A stretch of 64,000 nt of DNA from Streptomyces liliiviolaceus (GTDB lineage Bacteria > Actinomycetota > Actinomycetes > Streptomycetales > Streptomycetaceae). A program made the position numbers and the translations under genes. Location: assembly GCF_018070025.1 (NCBI RefSeq), contig NZ_JAGPYQ010000001.1:3782001-3846000 (forward strand), given 5' to 3'. Positions 16,867 through 23,870 of the stretch are shown piece after piece; within the stretch, counting starts at the first letter, position 1; each line of letters begins with the position of its first letter. Under the pieces are notes generated by a model. It worked only from the letters and a program-made list of their open reading frames with translations. It had not been told where the DNA came from and did not search any database.

Positions 16867-17934
16867 GTGCCCCCAGCTGTCGGAGCCCGCGTCAGCGCCC
16901 GTCGCCGTCCACGCCGTCGGGACGAGGCCAGGGGCAGAGCCGAAAGCACGAGGGAGAGGGACAGGGGCAGGGGCCGTGTACGGATGTTCGTCGTCGGGCT
17001 GGTCGCCTCGGGGGTGGCCGCGTCGGCCGCTCTGTGGGGCGGCGAGGTGTCCGGCGCCGACGCCGAGACCGTCCTCTGGGTGAATCCCGACTCCGGCGCC
17101 GCCCGGCAGGCGGTCGAATGGCGTAGTACGGGACGGACCGCGGACGCCCTGCTGATGGAACGTATCTCCACCCGTCCCCAGGCCGAATGGCTGGTCGGCT
17201 CCGAGCCCCGGGCCGTCGTGGAGGCGCGCACCACCGCCGCCGCACGGGAAGGGCGTACGGCGGTACTCGTCGCCTACTACATCCCGTACCGCGACTGCGG
17301 CTCGTACTCGGGCGGCGGAGCCTGGAGCGCCACGGAGTACCGGGAGTGGGTCGAAGAGTTCGCGGCGGGGCTCGGGGACCGGGGCGCGTACGTGATCGTC
17401 GAGCCGGACGCGGTGGCGCACAGCGTGGACGGCTGCGGCCCGGTCGTGCCGGACGAGCGGTACGCGCTGCTGGCGTACGCCGTCGACCGGTTCAAGCGGC
17501 AGGCGAACACCCGCGTCTACCTCGACGCGGGCAACCCCGCCTGGCACCCGGACACGTCGAGGCTGATCGCGCCGCTGAAGCAGTCGGGTATCGCCCGCGC
17601 CGACGGCTTCGCGCTGAACGTCGCCAACTTCCGCACGGACGCGGACAGTTCGGCGTACGGCGACAAGCTGTCCGCGGCCCTCGGCGGTAAGCACTTCGTG
17701 ATCGACAGCAGCCGCAACGGCAACGGGCCCCGGGCCGGTACGGATTCCTGGTGCAACCCGCCGGGCCGGGCGCTGGGCGTGGCACCCACCACCGTCACGG
17801 GCGCGCCGCTGATCGACGCCTATCTGTGGGTCAAGCGGCCGGGCGAGTCGGACGGCACCTGCCGGGGCGGCCCGGCGGCCGGCCAGTGGTGGCCGTCGTA
17901 CGCGCTGGAGCTGGCGCGCAATGCCCGGGGGTGA
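16867..17934 (+). CDS. Glycoside hydrolase family 6 protein (secreted)
   Basis: A secreted beta-1,4-glucanase-type protein, 355 residues with the chosen start. GH6 motifs are AYYIPYRDCGSYSGGG, VIVEPDAVAHSVDGC (with the catalytic-region Asp), the strand YLDAGNPAWHP and, near the end, DAYLWVKRPGESDGTC. Two pairs of Cys match the family disulfides. No cellulose-binding module is present. The N-terminus has about 38 mostly Arg-rich residues before a hydrophobic segment (FVVGLVASGVAASAALW). The start could be GTG 16867 or ATG 16984, and the latter would lack a basic n-region. Confidence 0.85.
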   Translation: MPPAVGARVSARRRPRRRDEARGRAESTRERDRGRGRVRMFVVGLVASGVAASAALWGGEVSGADAETVLWVNPDSGAARQAVEWRSTGRTADALLMERISTRPQAEWLVGSEPRAVVEARTTAAAREGRTAVLVAYYIPYRDCGSYSGGGAWSATEYREWVEEFAAGLGDRGAYVIVEPDAVAHSVDGCGPVVPDERYALLAYAVDRFKRQANTRVYLDAGNPAWHPDTSRLIAPLKQSGIARADGFALNVANFRTDADSSAYGDKLSAALGGKHFVIDSSRNGNGPRAGTDSWCNPPGRALGVAPTTVTGAPLIDAYLWVKRPGESDGTCRGGPAAGQWWPSYALELARNARG

Positions 17935-17947
17935 ACGACGGACGGCT

Positions 17948-18367
17948 CTAGGCGTGTTCGCCCTCGGAGCCCGGGATCACAGCTGTCGCGGTGATCTCCA
18001 CGAGCTGGCCCCGATAGCCGAGGCAGGCGACGCCGAGGAGGGTGGAGGCGTGCGGGCCGACGCTCAGCCGGGAGGCCTCCACGACCTTCCAGACCTCGGA
18101 GAGCACGGCGGGGTCGGCGCTCACCACGTACACGTCGGTGTACGCGACATGCTCGAAGTCGCTCCCGACCGCCCGTAGTTGCTCACCCAGGTTCGCGATC
18201 ACCTGCTCGGCCTGCCGTACGGGGTCGCCGGGGCCGACGAGTTCGCCGTCCGCGTCGAGGGGCACGGACCCGGCGAGCAGGGCGAGGCGCGTGCCGGTCT
18301 CGACCACGGAGGCGTGGGAGTACGTGGGCGGGGTGAAGAGGCTGGGGACGGTGACGCGCTTCAGCAC
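17948..18367 (-). CDS. RidA family protein
   Basis: A 139-residue YjgF/RidA-fold protein. Canonical RidA hydrolyses reactive enamine/imine intermediates released by PLP enzymes. Seen here are the N-terminal strand with LALLAGSVPLDADGELVG, the EQVIANLGEQLRAVGSDFEHV helix, TDVYVVSADPA, and RSR-like ASTLLGVACLGYRGQLVEI. The Arg of the typical R-x-x-V-x-V-x-x-L-P-x-x-x-x-V-E-I block is not in its usual place, so catalytic activity is uncertain. Start GTG 18367. Divergent from the amidase gene. Confidence 0.85.
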   Translation of the reverse strand: MLKRVTVPSLFTPPTYSHASVVETGTRLALLAGSVPLDADGELVGPGDPVRQAEQVIANLGEQLRAVGSDFEHVAYTDVYVVSADPAVLSEVWKVVEASRLSVGPHASTLLGVACLGYRGQLVEITATAVIPGSEGEHA

Positions 18368-18556
18368 GGTGGTCGCCTTTCGGAGTGCGGCGGGACGGGG
18401 CGGGACAGCGGGCGGATGGGCCGATGATGCGGTCCCGGCGCACGGGTCCGCATCCGAATATCCGCCCGGTCGGCGACCTATGATCCTTTGCGTCTTTGCA
18501 CCTTCGAACGCGCAGGAACGGCCGGCAAGACGGCCGGCAAGACCAAAGGAACCCCC
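18368..18556. other. Divergent promoter region of ridA-like and amidase genes
   Basis: Gene-free 189 nt that must hold promoters for both flanking genes. A short direct repeat GACGGCCGGCAA overlaps the leader of the amidase gene (around 18523-18545). I cannot pick convincing -35/-10 pairs. Confidence 0.35.
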
Positions 18557-19729
18557 ATGACTGTTCCCCCCAGCACCCCCACATCCACCCCCACCCCCGC
18601 TCCCTCCGCTCCTCCCGCTTCCCGCCGCGCCGGGTCACGCGTGACGCGGCGTGGGCTGATCGGCGCAGCGGGCGCGGTCGCGGCGGGCGCCGCGCTCACT
18701 CCCGTCGCGACGGCCGGCACCCCCGAGGAAGCGGCCACCGCGGACACCGCCGCCCCGGAACCCGGCACGACCTCCGAGACGTTCCCCACGACCCGCGCCG
18801 AGACGGCCACCGGCGAGGCACCCGTCGAGACCGCCTTCCCCATCGGCTACGTCGGGGTGCGCTGGACCGGCCCCCGCGGGACGACCGGCGGCGGCATCAG
18901 GCTGACCGGCGCCGACGGTGCCAGGAGCGCCTGGCAGCCGCTGAGCGATTGCGGCTGCTCGGACGGCGACGGCGGCGCGCTGCTCATCCCCGTGGACCGG
19001 GCCTCGGGGTACGAGCTGAAGGCCCCGGACGGCGCGACGGATCTGCGGTCGACGGCCCTCGACACCACCCGGGGCCCGGCGCGCAAGGTCGCCGTGCCCC
19101 GCGACCGCACCCGGCTGCGCGGCGTCGCCTACCTCTCGCGCGCGGCCTGGGGCGCGGACGAGAAACTCCGCTTCAAGCCGGACGGCACGGAGAACTCCCC
19201 GCAGACGTACTACAAGTTCCAGACCCTCACGGTGCACCACACCGCCACGGCCAACGGCGACGCGAACCCGGCCGCCACGGTGCGCGCGATGTACCACCTG
19301 CACGCCGTCACCAACGACTGGGGTGACATCGGCTACCACTTCCTCGTCGACGAGAAGGGCGAGATCTACGAGGGCCGCTACTCGGGCGAGGGCGGTACTC
19401 CCGCCCATGACGCGAACGGCAAACTCGTGACCGCCTTCCACACGGGCGGCTACAACGCGGGCAACCTCGGCATCGCGCTGATCGGCAACCTGGTGAAGCA
19501 GGGCCCGACCGCGGCCGCCCGCGGCGCCCTCACCGACCTGGTCCGGTCCCTGGTCCGCTTCCACGGGGTCGACCCGCAGGCCAAGGTCACGTACACCAAC
19601 CCGATCAGCGGGGCGAAGAAGGAGGTCGACGAGATCAGCGGCCACCGCGACTGGCTGGCGACGGAGTGCCCGGGGGCGGTGATGTACGGAGAGCTGGCCG
19701 CTCTGCGGAAGGCGGTGGCGGCCGGCTGA
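18557..19729 (+). CDS. PGRP-type N-acetylmuramoyl-L-alanine amidase, Tat-exported
   Basis: A 390-residue exported amidase that would cut the bond between muramic acid and L-Ala in peptidoglycan. A Tat signal with TRRGLIG at about residues 31-37 is followed by a hydrophobic Ala/Gly stretch. A Thr/Ala-rich linker and a strand domain precede the peptidoglycan-recognition/Amidase_2 domain (about residues 190-385). Zn and catalytic positions are visible in LTVHHTATANGD, GWGDIGYHFLVDEKGEIYEGR (as NDWGDIGYHF) and EISGHRDWLATECPG. ATG 18557 follows an AAGGA site. Likely role: cell-wall turnover. Confidence 0.92.
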   Translation: MTVPPSTPTSTPTPAPSAPPASRRAGSRVTRRGLIGAAGAVAAGAALTPVATAGTPEEAATADTAAPEPGTTSETFPTTRAETATGEAPVETAFPIGYVGVRWTGPRGTTGGGIRLTGADGARSAWQPLSDCGCSDGDGGALLIPVDRASGYELKAPDGATDLRSTALDTTRGPARKVAVPRDRTRLRGVAYLSRAAWGADEKLRFKPDGTENSPQTYYKFQTLTVHHTATANGDANPAATVRAMYHLHAVTNDWGDIGYHFLVDEKGEIYEGRYSGEGGTPAHDANGKLVTAFHTGGYNAGNLGIALIGNLVKQGPTAAARGALTDLVRSLVRFHGVDPQAKVTYTNPISGAKKEVDEISGHRDWLATECPGAVMYGELAALRKAVAAG

Positions 19730-19854
19730 GTGCGGGAAGGGCGCGTCCCCGGCGGGCGCGCCCTCCCGGTAAGAGGTTGCCGTCCCGGTACGGGGTTGCC
19801 GCCCGTGCCGCTCCCACTACCGTGGGTACCCGCAGACGCGACGAAGGGGGCCCG

Positions 19855-20286
19855 ATGGACGCGGAGTTGGCGGCGCTGGCGGCGGCGGGGGCGACGGCTC
19901 TCGTGCAGCAGATGGTGACCGACGGGTGGGGGAACGTGCGGGACCGGGCCGTCGCCCTCTTCTCGCGGGGGCGGGACGACGAGTCGGTCCAGGGGGAGTT
20001 GGAGGAGTCCCGCGCGGACCTGGTCGCGGCGCGGGACGCCGACGACGAGGACGCGGCGGCCGACATCCAGGCGTCCTGGCGTGCCAGACTCCGGCGAACC
20101 CTCCGCGACGATCCGCGGGCGGCGGCCGAACTCCGCGCACTTCTCGACGAGTTGGACCCGCAGCCCACGGGTCCCACGACGCTCACCGTCCACAACACCG
20201 TCAGCGGCGGGGCGTCCGGTGTGGTGGTCCAGGGCGGCACGTTCAACGGCGGGCTGACGATCGGGGAGTCCTGGCGCCGTACATGA
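19855..20286 (+). CDS. Conserved hypothetical protein with beta-repeat tail
   Basis: A 143-residue protein I cannot name. The first 110 residues are helical and charged (MDAELAALAAAGATALVQQM, then DDESVQGELEESRADL). The last 35 switch to HNTVSGGASGVVVQGGTFNGG, a strand-turn pattern rich in N, G and V. I have seen such N-T-(V/I)-S-G-x-V-x-G-x-V-V-Q tails joined to helical modules in actinobacterial conflict or signalling (effector-associated) proteins; this is an analogy. GAAGGGGG precedes ATG 19855. It is followed 58 nt later by the next gene. Confidence 0.6.
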   Translation: MDAELAALAAAGATALVQQMVTDGWGNVRDRAVALFSRGRDDESVQGELEESRADLVAARDADDEDAAADIQASWRARLRRTLRDDPRAAAELRALLDELDPQPTGPTTLTVHNTVSGGASGVVVQGGTFNGGLTIGESWRRT

Positions 20287-20344
20287 CGCGGCTCGTCGAA
20301 TAACCCTTCGATCAGTCCCCGTCCGCACTGCTACCGTCACCGAC

Positions 20345-21076
20345 GTGGCGAAACTCAATCAGATCATCGCAGTGGAGAAGGGCGTCAAGTCCAAGTCGCA
20401 CCAGGACCTGACGGCCGCGCATCACGGGCTCCAGAAGCCTGCCCTGCTGGCCGGAATCTCGCGTACGTACCAGCCCAAGGACGAAGAGGGCGAGCAGTTG
20501 CCGCCCGAGTCGACCCGGGTGCAGGTGCGGGCCGAGAACGTGCTGCGGGACACCGCGGCCACGCTGACCCGGCTGTTCGACGTGACCGCCACCAAGGACT
20601 GGGCTAACTGCACCGCCCGCGCGGACGTCAAGGTCGACGGGCGGGTGCTCGTCGCCGACGTTCCGGTGTCCTACCTGCTCTTCCTTGAGAAGCAGCTCAC
20701 CGACCTCAACACCTTCGTACGGAAGCTGCCCGTGCTCGACGCCTCCGAGTCGTGGGTCCAGGACCCGTCGACCGACGCGTGGAAGACCGAGCCGGTGCGC
20801 ACGCTCCGTACGAAGAAGGTCCCGCGGAACCACGTCAAGGCCGAGGCCACCGACAAGCACCCCGCCCAGGTCGAGGTGTACTACGAGGACATTCCCGTCG
20901 GGTACTGGACGACCGTGAAGTTCTCCGGCGCCCTGCCCGCGCGGCGTGTCAACGAACTGCTCGACCGGGTCGAGAAGCTGCAGCAGGCCGTCAAGTTCGC
21001 CCGGGAAGAGGCGAACGGCGCGGAGGTCACCGACGAGCGTGTCGGAGACGCTGTGTTCGGCTACCTGTTCGGGTAG
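20345..21076 (+). CDS. Conserved actinobacterial protein of unknown function (DUF7873-like)
   Basis: A 243-residue soluble protein that I recognise only as conserved in actinobacteria; the DUF7873 label is from memory. Notable blocks are SHQDLTAAHHGLQKPALLAGISRTY, the VPVSYLLFLEKQLTDLNTFV helix, LDASESWVQD, TKKVPRNHVKAEATDKHPAQ and YEDIPVGYWTTVKFSG. No signal peptide or membrane segment is present. GTG 20345 starts MAKLNQIIAVEKGVK. Directly downstream are two permuted tRNA-like units with no other gene before 21820, so a link with their processing is worth testing; that is inference from position alone. Confidence 0.7.
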   Translation: MAKLNQIIAVEKGVKSKSHQDLTAAHHGLQKPALLAGISRTYQPKDEEGEQLPPESTRVQVRAENVLRDTAATLTRLFDVTATKDWANCTARADVKVDGRVLVADVPVSYLLFLEKQLTDLNTFVRKLPVLDASESWVQDPSTDAWKTEPVRTLRTKKVPRNHVKAEATDKHPAQVEVYYEDIPVGYWTTVKFSGALPARRVNELLDRVEKLQQAVKFAREEANGAEVTDERVGDAVFGYLFG

Positions 21077-21135
21077 CCTCACCATCTCCCCGGTCATCGC
21101 CTATGAAGGCCGAAGGCCGGGGTGCGCGAGGAGCG

Positions 21136-21155
21136 CAAGCTGAACCTGAAGCTTG
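21136..21155 (+). other. Small hairpin leading the permuted tRNA region
   Basis: CAAGCT (21136-21141) pairs perfectly with AGCTTG (21150-21155) around the 8-nt loop GAACCTGA, nine nt before the first tRNA-like unit. It could cap the 5' end of the transcript or mark a processing site. Confidence 0.5.
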
Positions 21156-21163
21156 TCGTGACC

Positions 21164-21250
21164 GCGCGGTTCCAGTGGAGGTTCAAGTCCTCCCCGCGGC
21201 ACCCTTCGCGCCGCGGTAGCCCAATCGGCAGAGGCAGACCGCGCTCAATC
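21164..21250 (+). tRNA. Circularly permuted tRNA-like unit 1
   Basis: The 3' portion comes first. T-arm: stem 21177-21181/21189-21193, loop TTCAAGT. 3' acceptor strand: CCGCGGC (21194-21200), then A and CCC. After an 8-9 nt linker comes the 5' acceptor strand GCCGCGG (21210-21216), a perfect 7-bp match. Then T8 A9 and a D-arm with stem GCC/GGC (21219-21221/21233-21235) and AATCGG in the loop. Tertiary partners are present: U8-A14, A15-U48, G18-U55, G19-C56, U54-A58. GACCG (21237-21241) pairs with CGGTT (21167-21171), leaving a 5-nt variable region, and the helix runs on for three more pairs. No standard 7-nt anticodon loop with U33 follows from a 5-bp stem. If the stem has 7 bp, the loop would be CTCAATC with anticodon CAA. 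The anticodon is unresolved. Confidence 0.72.
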
Positions 21251-21300
21251 TCAGACTATTGCTCCAGACTCAGCATTCGCCGCCGATCGCCGGATCGACC

Positions 21301-21406
21301 GGACCCAGGCTCCGGGCGTCGAAATGCCGGTTCAAGTCCGGCCCGCACAGCTCGATGTGCGGTGGTCCAAAGGCAGGACGCGGCGACATGAAACTGACCT
21401 GGGTCC
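21301..21406 (+). tRNA. Circularly permuted tRNA-like unit 2, anticodon CCG (Arg)
   Basis: Order: outer-helix strand GGACCCAGG (21301-21309), anticodon loop CTCCGGG (21310-21316), anticodon stem 3' CGTCG, variable AAAT, T-stem GCCGG/CCGGC with loop TTCAAGT (21326-21342), 3' acceptor CCGCACA (21343-21349). The 6-nt linker GCTCGA is next. Then 5' acceptor TGTGCGG (21356-21362), perfect 7 bp; T8 G9; D-arm GTCC/GGAC with loop AAAGGCA (21365-21379); G26; anticodon stem 5' CGGCG (21381-21385), 5 bp with one G-U. CCTGGGTCC (21398-21406) closes a perfect 9-bp helix with 21301-21309. Joining 21385 to 21310 gives a standard cloverleaf with U33, anticodon CCG and G37. All usual tertiary partners (8-14, 15-48, 18-55, 19-56, 54-58) are present. 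No CCA is encoded. Confidence 0.82.
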
Positions 21407-21447
21407 TCAAGCGTGCCGGCGTGCCGCATGGGTGGCATCACAGGGCT

Positions 21448-21483
21448 CGGGGGCCGGCTACGCCCCCGGGCCCGCTCCCTTTT
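21448..21483 (+). terminator. Terminator-like hairpin after the permuted tRNA units
   Basis: CGGGGGC and GCCCCCG form a 7-bp hairpin around CGGCTA-like loop bases (about 21448-21470), followed 10 nt later by a TTT run, unusual in this GC-rich sequence. It would end a transcript covering both tRNA-like units. Confidence 0.5.
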
Positions 21484-21538
21484 CCGGCCCGACCCGGCCC
21501 AGCCCGGCCCGACCCGGCCCAGCCCGGCCCGACCCGGC
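21484..21538. repeat. 10/20-nt tandem repeat
   Basis: A C/G-only array of a 20-nt period made of two 10-nt halves (GACCCGGCCC and AGCCCGGCCC), about 2.7 periods with no mismatch. It does not encode a supported protein and lies between the terminator-like hairpin and the FUSC gene. Confidence 0.85.
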
Positions 21539-21652
21539 GCACTCGCGCCCGCGCCCGCGATTGCGATTGCGTTCATAAAGAACCCGGCTCTCGCCGAAAT
21601 CGTCACACCGTGGAAACGCTCATGTCCGGTTTCGCCACCGGACACGATCTAC

Positions 21653-21733
21653 CGTGGAGAACCGGTCCTCCGTAGAGGCCCGCTCCACCACAGAGAACCG
21701 ATCCGCCGCAGAGAACCGATCCGCCGCAGAGAA
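21653..21733. repeat. 18-nt tandem repeat upstream of the FUSC gene
   Basis: Two exact copies of CAGAGAACCGATCCGCCG (21691-21708 and 21709-21726), a third partial copy and a degenerate copy upstream containing GAGAACCGGTCCTCCG. It ends 86 nt before the FUSC start and so lies in its leader or promoter. Confidence 0.8.
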
Positions 21734-21819
21734 GCAGGCAAGGACCCCACCGACACCGCCCGGCCGATGTCGCCCGAAGGCATGCCATCCGCAACCGCCC
21801 TCGTCTCGACAGGAGCCCC

Positions 21820-23766
21820 GTGCCCGTGCCGCGACCGTTGCTCAACGTCCTCCCCGTCGTCCTCCCGCCCTGGCTCACGCATGCGCTGCGCGCGCAGCGG
21901 GGGCCCGTGCCGTGGAACGCCGTGCTGCGCGGGACGCTCGCCGCCGGGCCCCTGCTCGTCGTCGCCGTTCTCGTGGGGCGGGAGCCCCTCGGTGTGATGG
22001 CCGCCCTCGGAGCCATGTTCGCCGGGATCAACGACCGGCCGGGGAGCCGCCGCACCGCCGTGCCCCGGATCGGCGTCCCCGGGCTGGCCGGAGCGGCCGG
22101 GATCGCCGTCGGCACGTACGCCGGGGAGGGCCTCGGCGCCGCCCCGCTGACCCTGACGCTCACCGCGCTCGGACTGCTCGCCGGAGCCGTCAGCGCGGTG
22201 GGGCCCGTGGCGTCCGGGGCCGGCACCCAGCTGCTCGTCGCCGCGGCCATCGGCGCCGGGATGCCGTTGCCCGAACCGGGCTGGCAGCGGGCCCTGTTCT
22301 TCCTCGCCGGCACCGGCTGGCTGATCGCGCTGCGGCTCGCGCTGCCCACGCCCGGGGCCCTGGCCAACGACTTCCGTTTCGACGGGGAGCGCGCCGGGGT
22401 GGCCGGTGTGTACGACGCGATCGCCGACCTGCTCGCCGCCGTGGGCGGGGAGCAGGCCGCCGCCAGACGGGCCGCGCTGACCGCCGCGCTCGATCACGCC
22501 CAGGACGCGCTGGCGGGGCCACGGCTGCGGCGGTACGCCAGTTCCGCGGCCGAGCGGCGGCTGCGGGCCCAGTACGCCGCCGCGCTGCCGCTCGCCGAGG
22601 CAGCGACCGCGCTGGCCTGGGCCGGTGAGGCGCTGCCCGCCCGCACGGCCCGGGGACCGCGGCGGCTCGCCGTCGCCGTGCGGACGGGGGAGCCCTGCGG
22701 GCCGCTGCCCGCGCCCGCCCGGACCGTCCCCGGACTGCGGGCCCTCGACGACGCCCTGCTGCACGCCGCCGAGACCTTCGACCGCGGCGGCCCGCAGCCC
22801 CGGAAGGCGAGCGGCGGCCACCCCCTCGGGCTCGGCGCCGAGCGGACCGCCCACAAGGGCCTGCATCTGCGGCCCCCGCGCGCCCGGGCGCTCCTGCGCA
22901 CCGTCACCGGCACCGGAGGGCGGGAGTACGGCCTGCGCGTGGCCCTCTGCTACGGCGCCGCCGTCGCCGTCGCCCAGGCACTGCACCACGTCCACTGGTA
23001 CTGGCTTCCCGCGACCGCCGTGTTCCTCGTGAAGCCGGACCTCGGCCCGCTCGTCTCGCGCGTACTGAACCGGGCGGCCGGAACCGTCCTGGGCGCCCTC
23101 GTCTTCGCGGGCTTCGCGGCCGTACTGCCCCGGCCCGAGGGCCTCGTCGCGCTCGTGGCGGTCAGCGGAGCCCTCATCCCCGTCGCCACCCGGCACTTCG
23201 CCGCGCAGACGGCCGTCGTCACCGTCCTCGTGCTCGCCCTCGTCATGGTCGGCGGCGAGCCGGAGGCCTCCTGGAGCCGGATCGGCGAGACGCTGCTGGC
23301 CTGCGCGATCGTGCTCGTCGTCGGACATCTCCCGGCGCCGGGGCAGCGCGGCGGGAACGTACGGGCCCGGCTGACGGCCGCCACCGACGCGGCGCACGCC
23401 TATCTCACGCACGTCCTGAGCGTCGTCGACGGGGGCGTCGACGGCGTCGTCGGCGGGGGCACCGACCGCGGCGCCGCCGACGACCGGGCCACCCGCTGGG
23501 CGCTGCGCCGCGAGGCCTACCGGACGCTGGCGGAGGCCCGCGCGGCGATCGACCGTTCCGCCGCCGAACTCCCCACGCTGGCCCGGCACACGGCGGGCAC
23601 CGACGAGGTCGCGGCCACGCTCGAACGGCTCGTGGACACCACCACCGCCTGCGCCGTGCATCTCGACGACACGGGACGGCTCACTCCGCGGCACACCGAG
23701 CGCCTCGCCGTGCTTCTCGACGAGCTCGTGGATCGGCGGGAGGGTGCTGGGCTGCGCATCGCCTGA
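21820..23766 (+). CDS. FUSC family (aromatic acid exporter-like) membrane protein
   Basis: A 648-residue integral membrane protein of the fusaric-acid-resistance (FUSC/AaeB-like) family, which exports aromatic acids or similar toxic compounds. Two hydrophobic bundles (about residues 30-180 and 370-510) are each followed by a cytoplasmic helical region, the usual FUSC two-repeat layout. The C-terminal bundle contains FLVKPDLGPLVSRVLNRAAG and GTVLGALVFAGFA, typical of FUSC_2. GTG 21820 has AGGAG 5 nt upstream. It has no partner gene, so the substrate is unknown. Confidence 0.85.
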   Translation: MPVPRPLLNVLPVVLPPWLTHALRAQRGPVPWNAVLRGTLAAGPLLVVAVLVGREPLGVMAALGAMFAGINDRPGSRRTAVPRIGVPGLAGAAGIAVGTYAGEGLGAAPLTLTLTALGLLAGAVSAVGPVASGAGTQLLVAAAIGAGMPLPEPGWQRALFFLAGTGWLIALRLALPTPGALANDFRFDGERAGVAGVYDAIADLLAAVGGEQAAARRAALTAALDHAQDALAGPRLRRYASSAAERRLRAQYAAALPLAEAATALAWAGEALPARTARGPRRLAVAVRTGEPCGPLPAPARTVPGLRALDDALLHAAETFDRGGPQPRKASGGHPLGLGAERTAHKGLHLRPPRARALLRTVTGTGGREYGLRVALCYGAAVAVAQALHHVHWYWLPATAVFLVKPDLGPLVSRVLNRAAGTVLGALVFAGFAAVLPRPEGLVALVAVSGALIPVATRHFAAQTAVVTVLVLALVMVGGEPEASWSRIGETLLACAIVLVVGHLPAPGQRGGNVRARLTAATDAAHAYLTHVLSVVDGGVDGVVGGGTDRGAADDRATRWALRREAYRTLAEARAAIDRSAAELPTLARHTAGTDEVAATLERLVDTTTACAVHLDDTGRLTPRHTERLAVLLDELVDRREGAGLRIA

Positions 23767-23797
23767 GCTTGGGGACCTTGTCTGCGGGTGCGTCGTG

Positions 23798-23859
23798 GCT
23801 GGGCGCGCCCACGCGGCGCAGCCGCAAAATGTCACAGCCCCGCGCCCCTACGGGGGCGC
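23798..23859. repeat. Variant of the dispersed repeat
   Basis: Shares GCTGGGCGCGC at its left and CCCCGCGCCCCT-ACGGGG at its right with the copy at 7804-7836, but about 29 nt (beginning CCACGCGGCGCAGCC) replace the short centre AGTT. It lies between convergent FUSC and hydrolase genes and may also act as terminator. Confidence 0.6.
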
Positions 23860-23870
23860 TGCCGGACCGC

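Noticed and set aside
21210..21349. A normal-order tRNA using the 5' acceptor and D-arm at 21210-21235 with the T-arm and 3' acceptor at 21326-21349
   Set aside because: GCCGCGG and CCGCACA pair at only four of seven positions, and the anticodon region would be 90 nt long. The permuted pairing is perfect (7 of 7) in both units.
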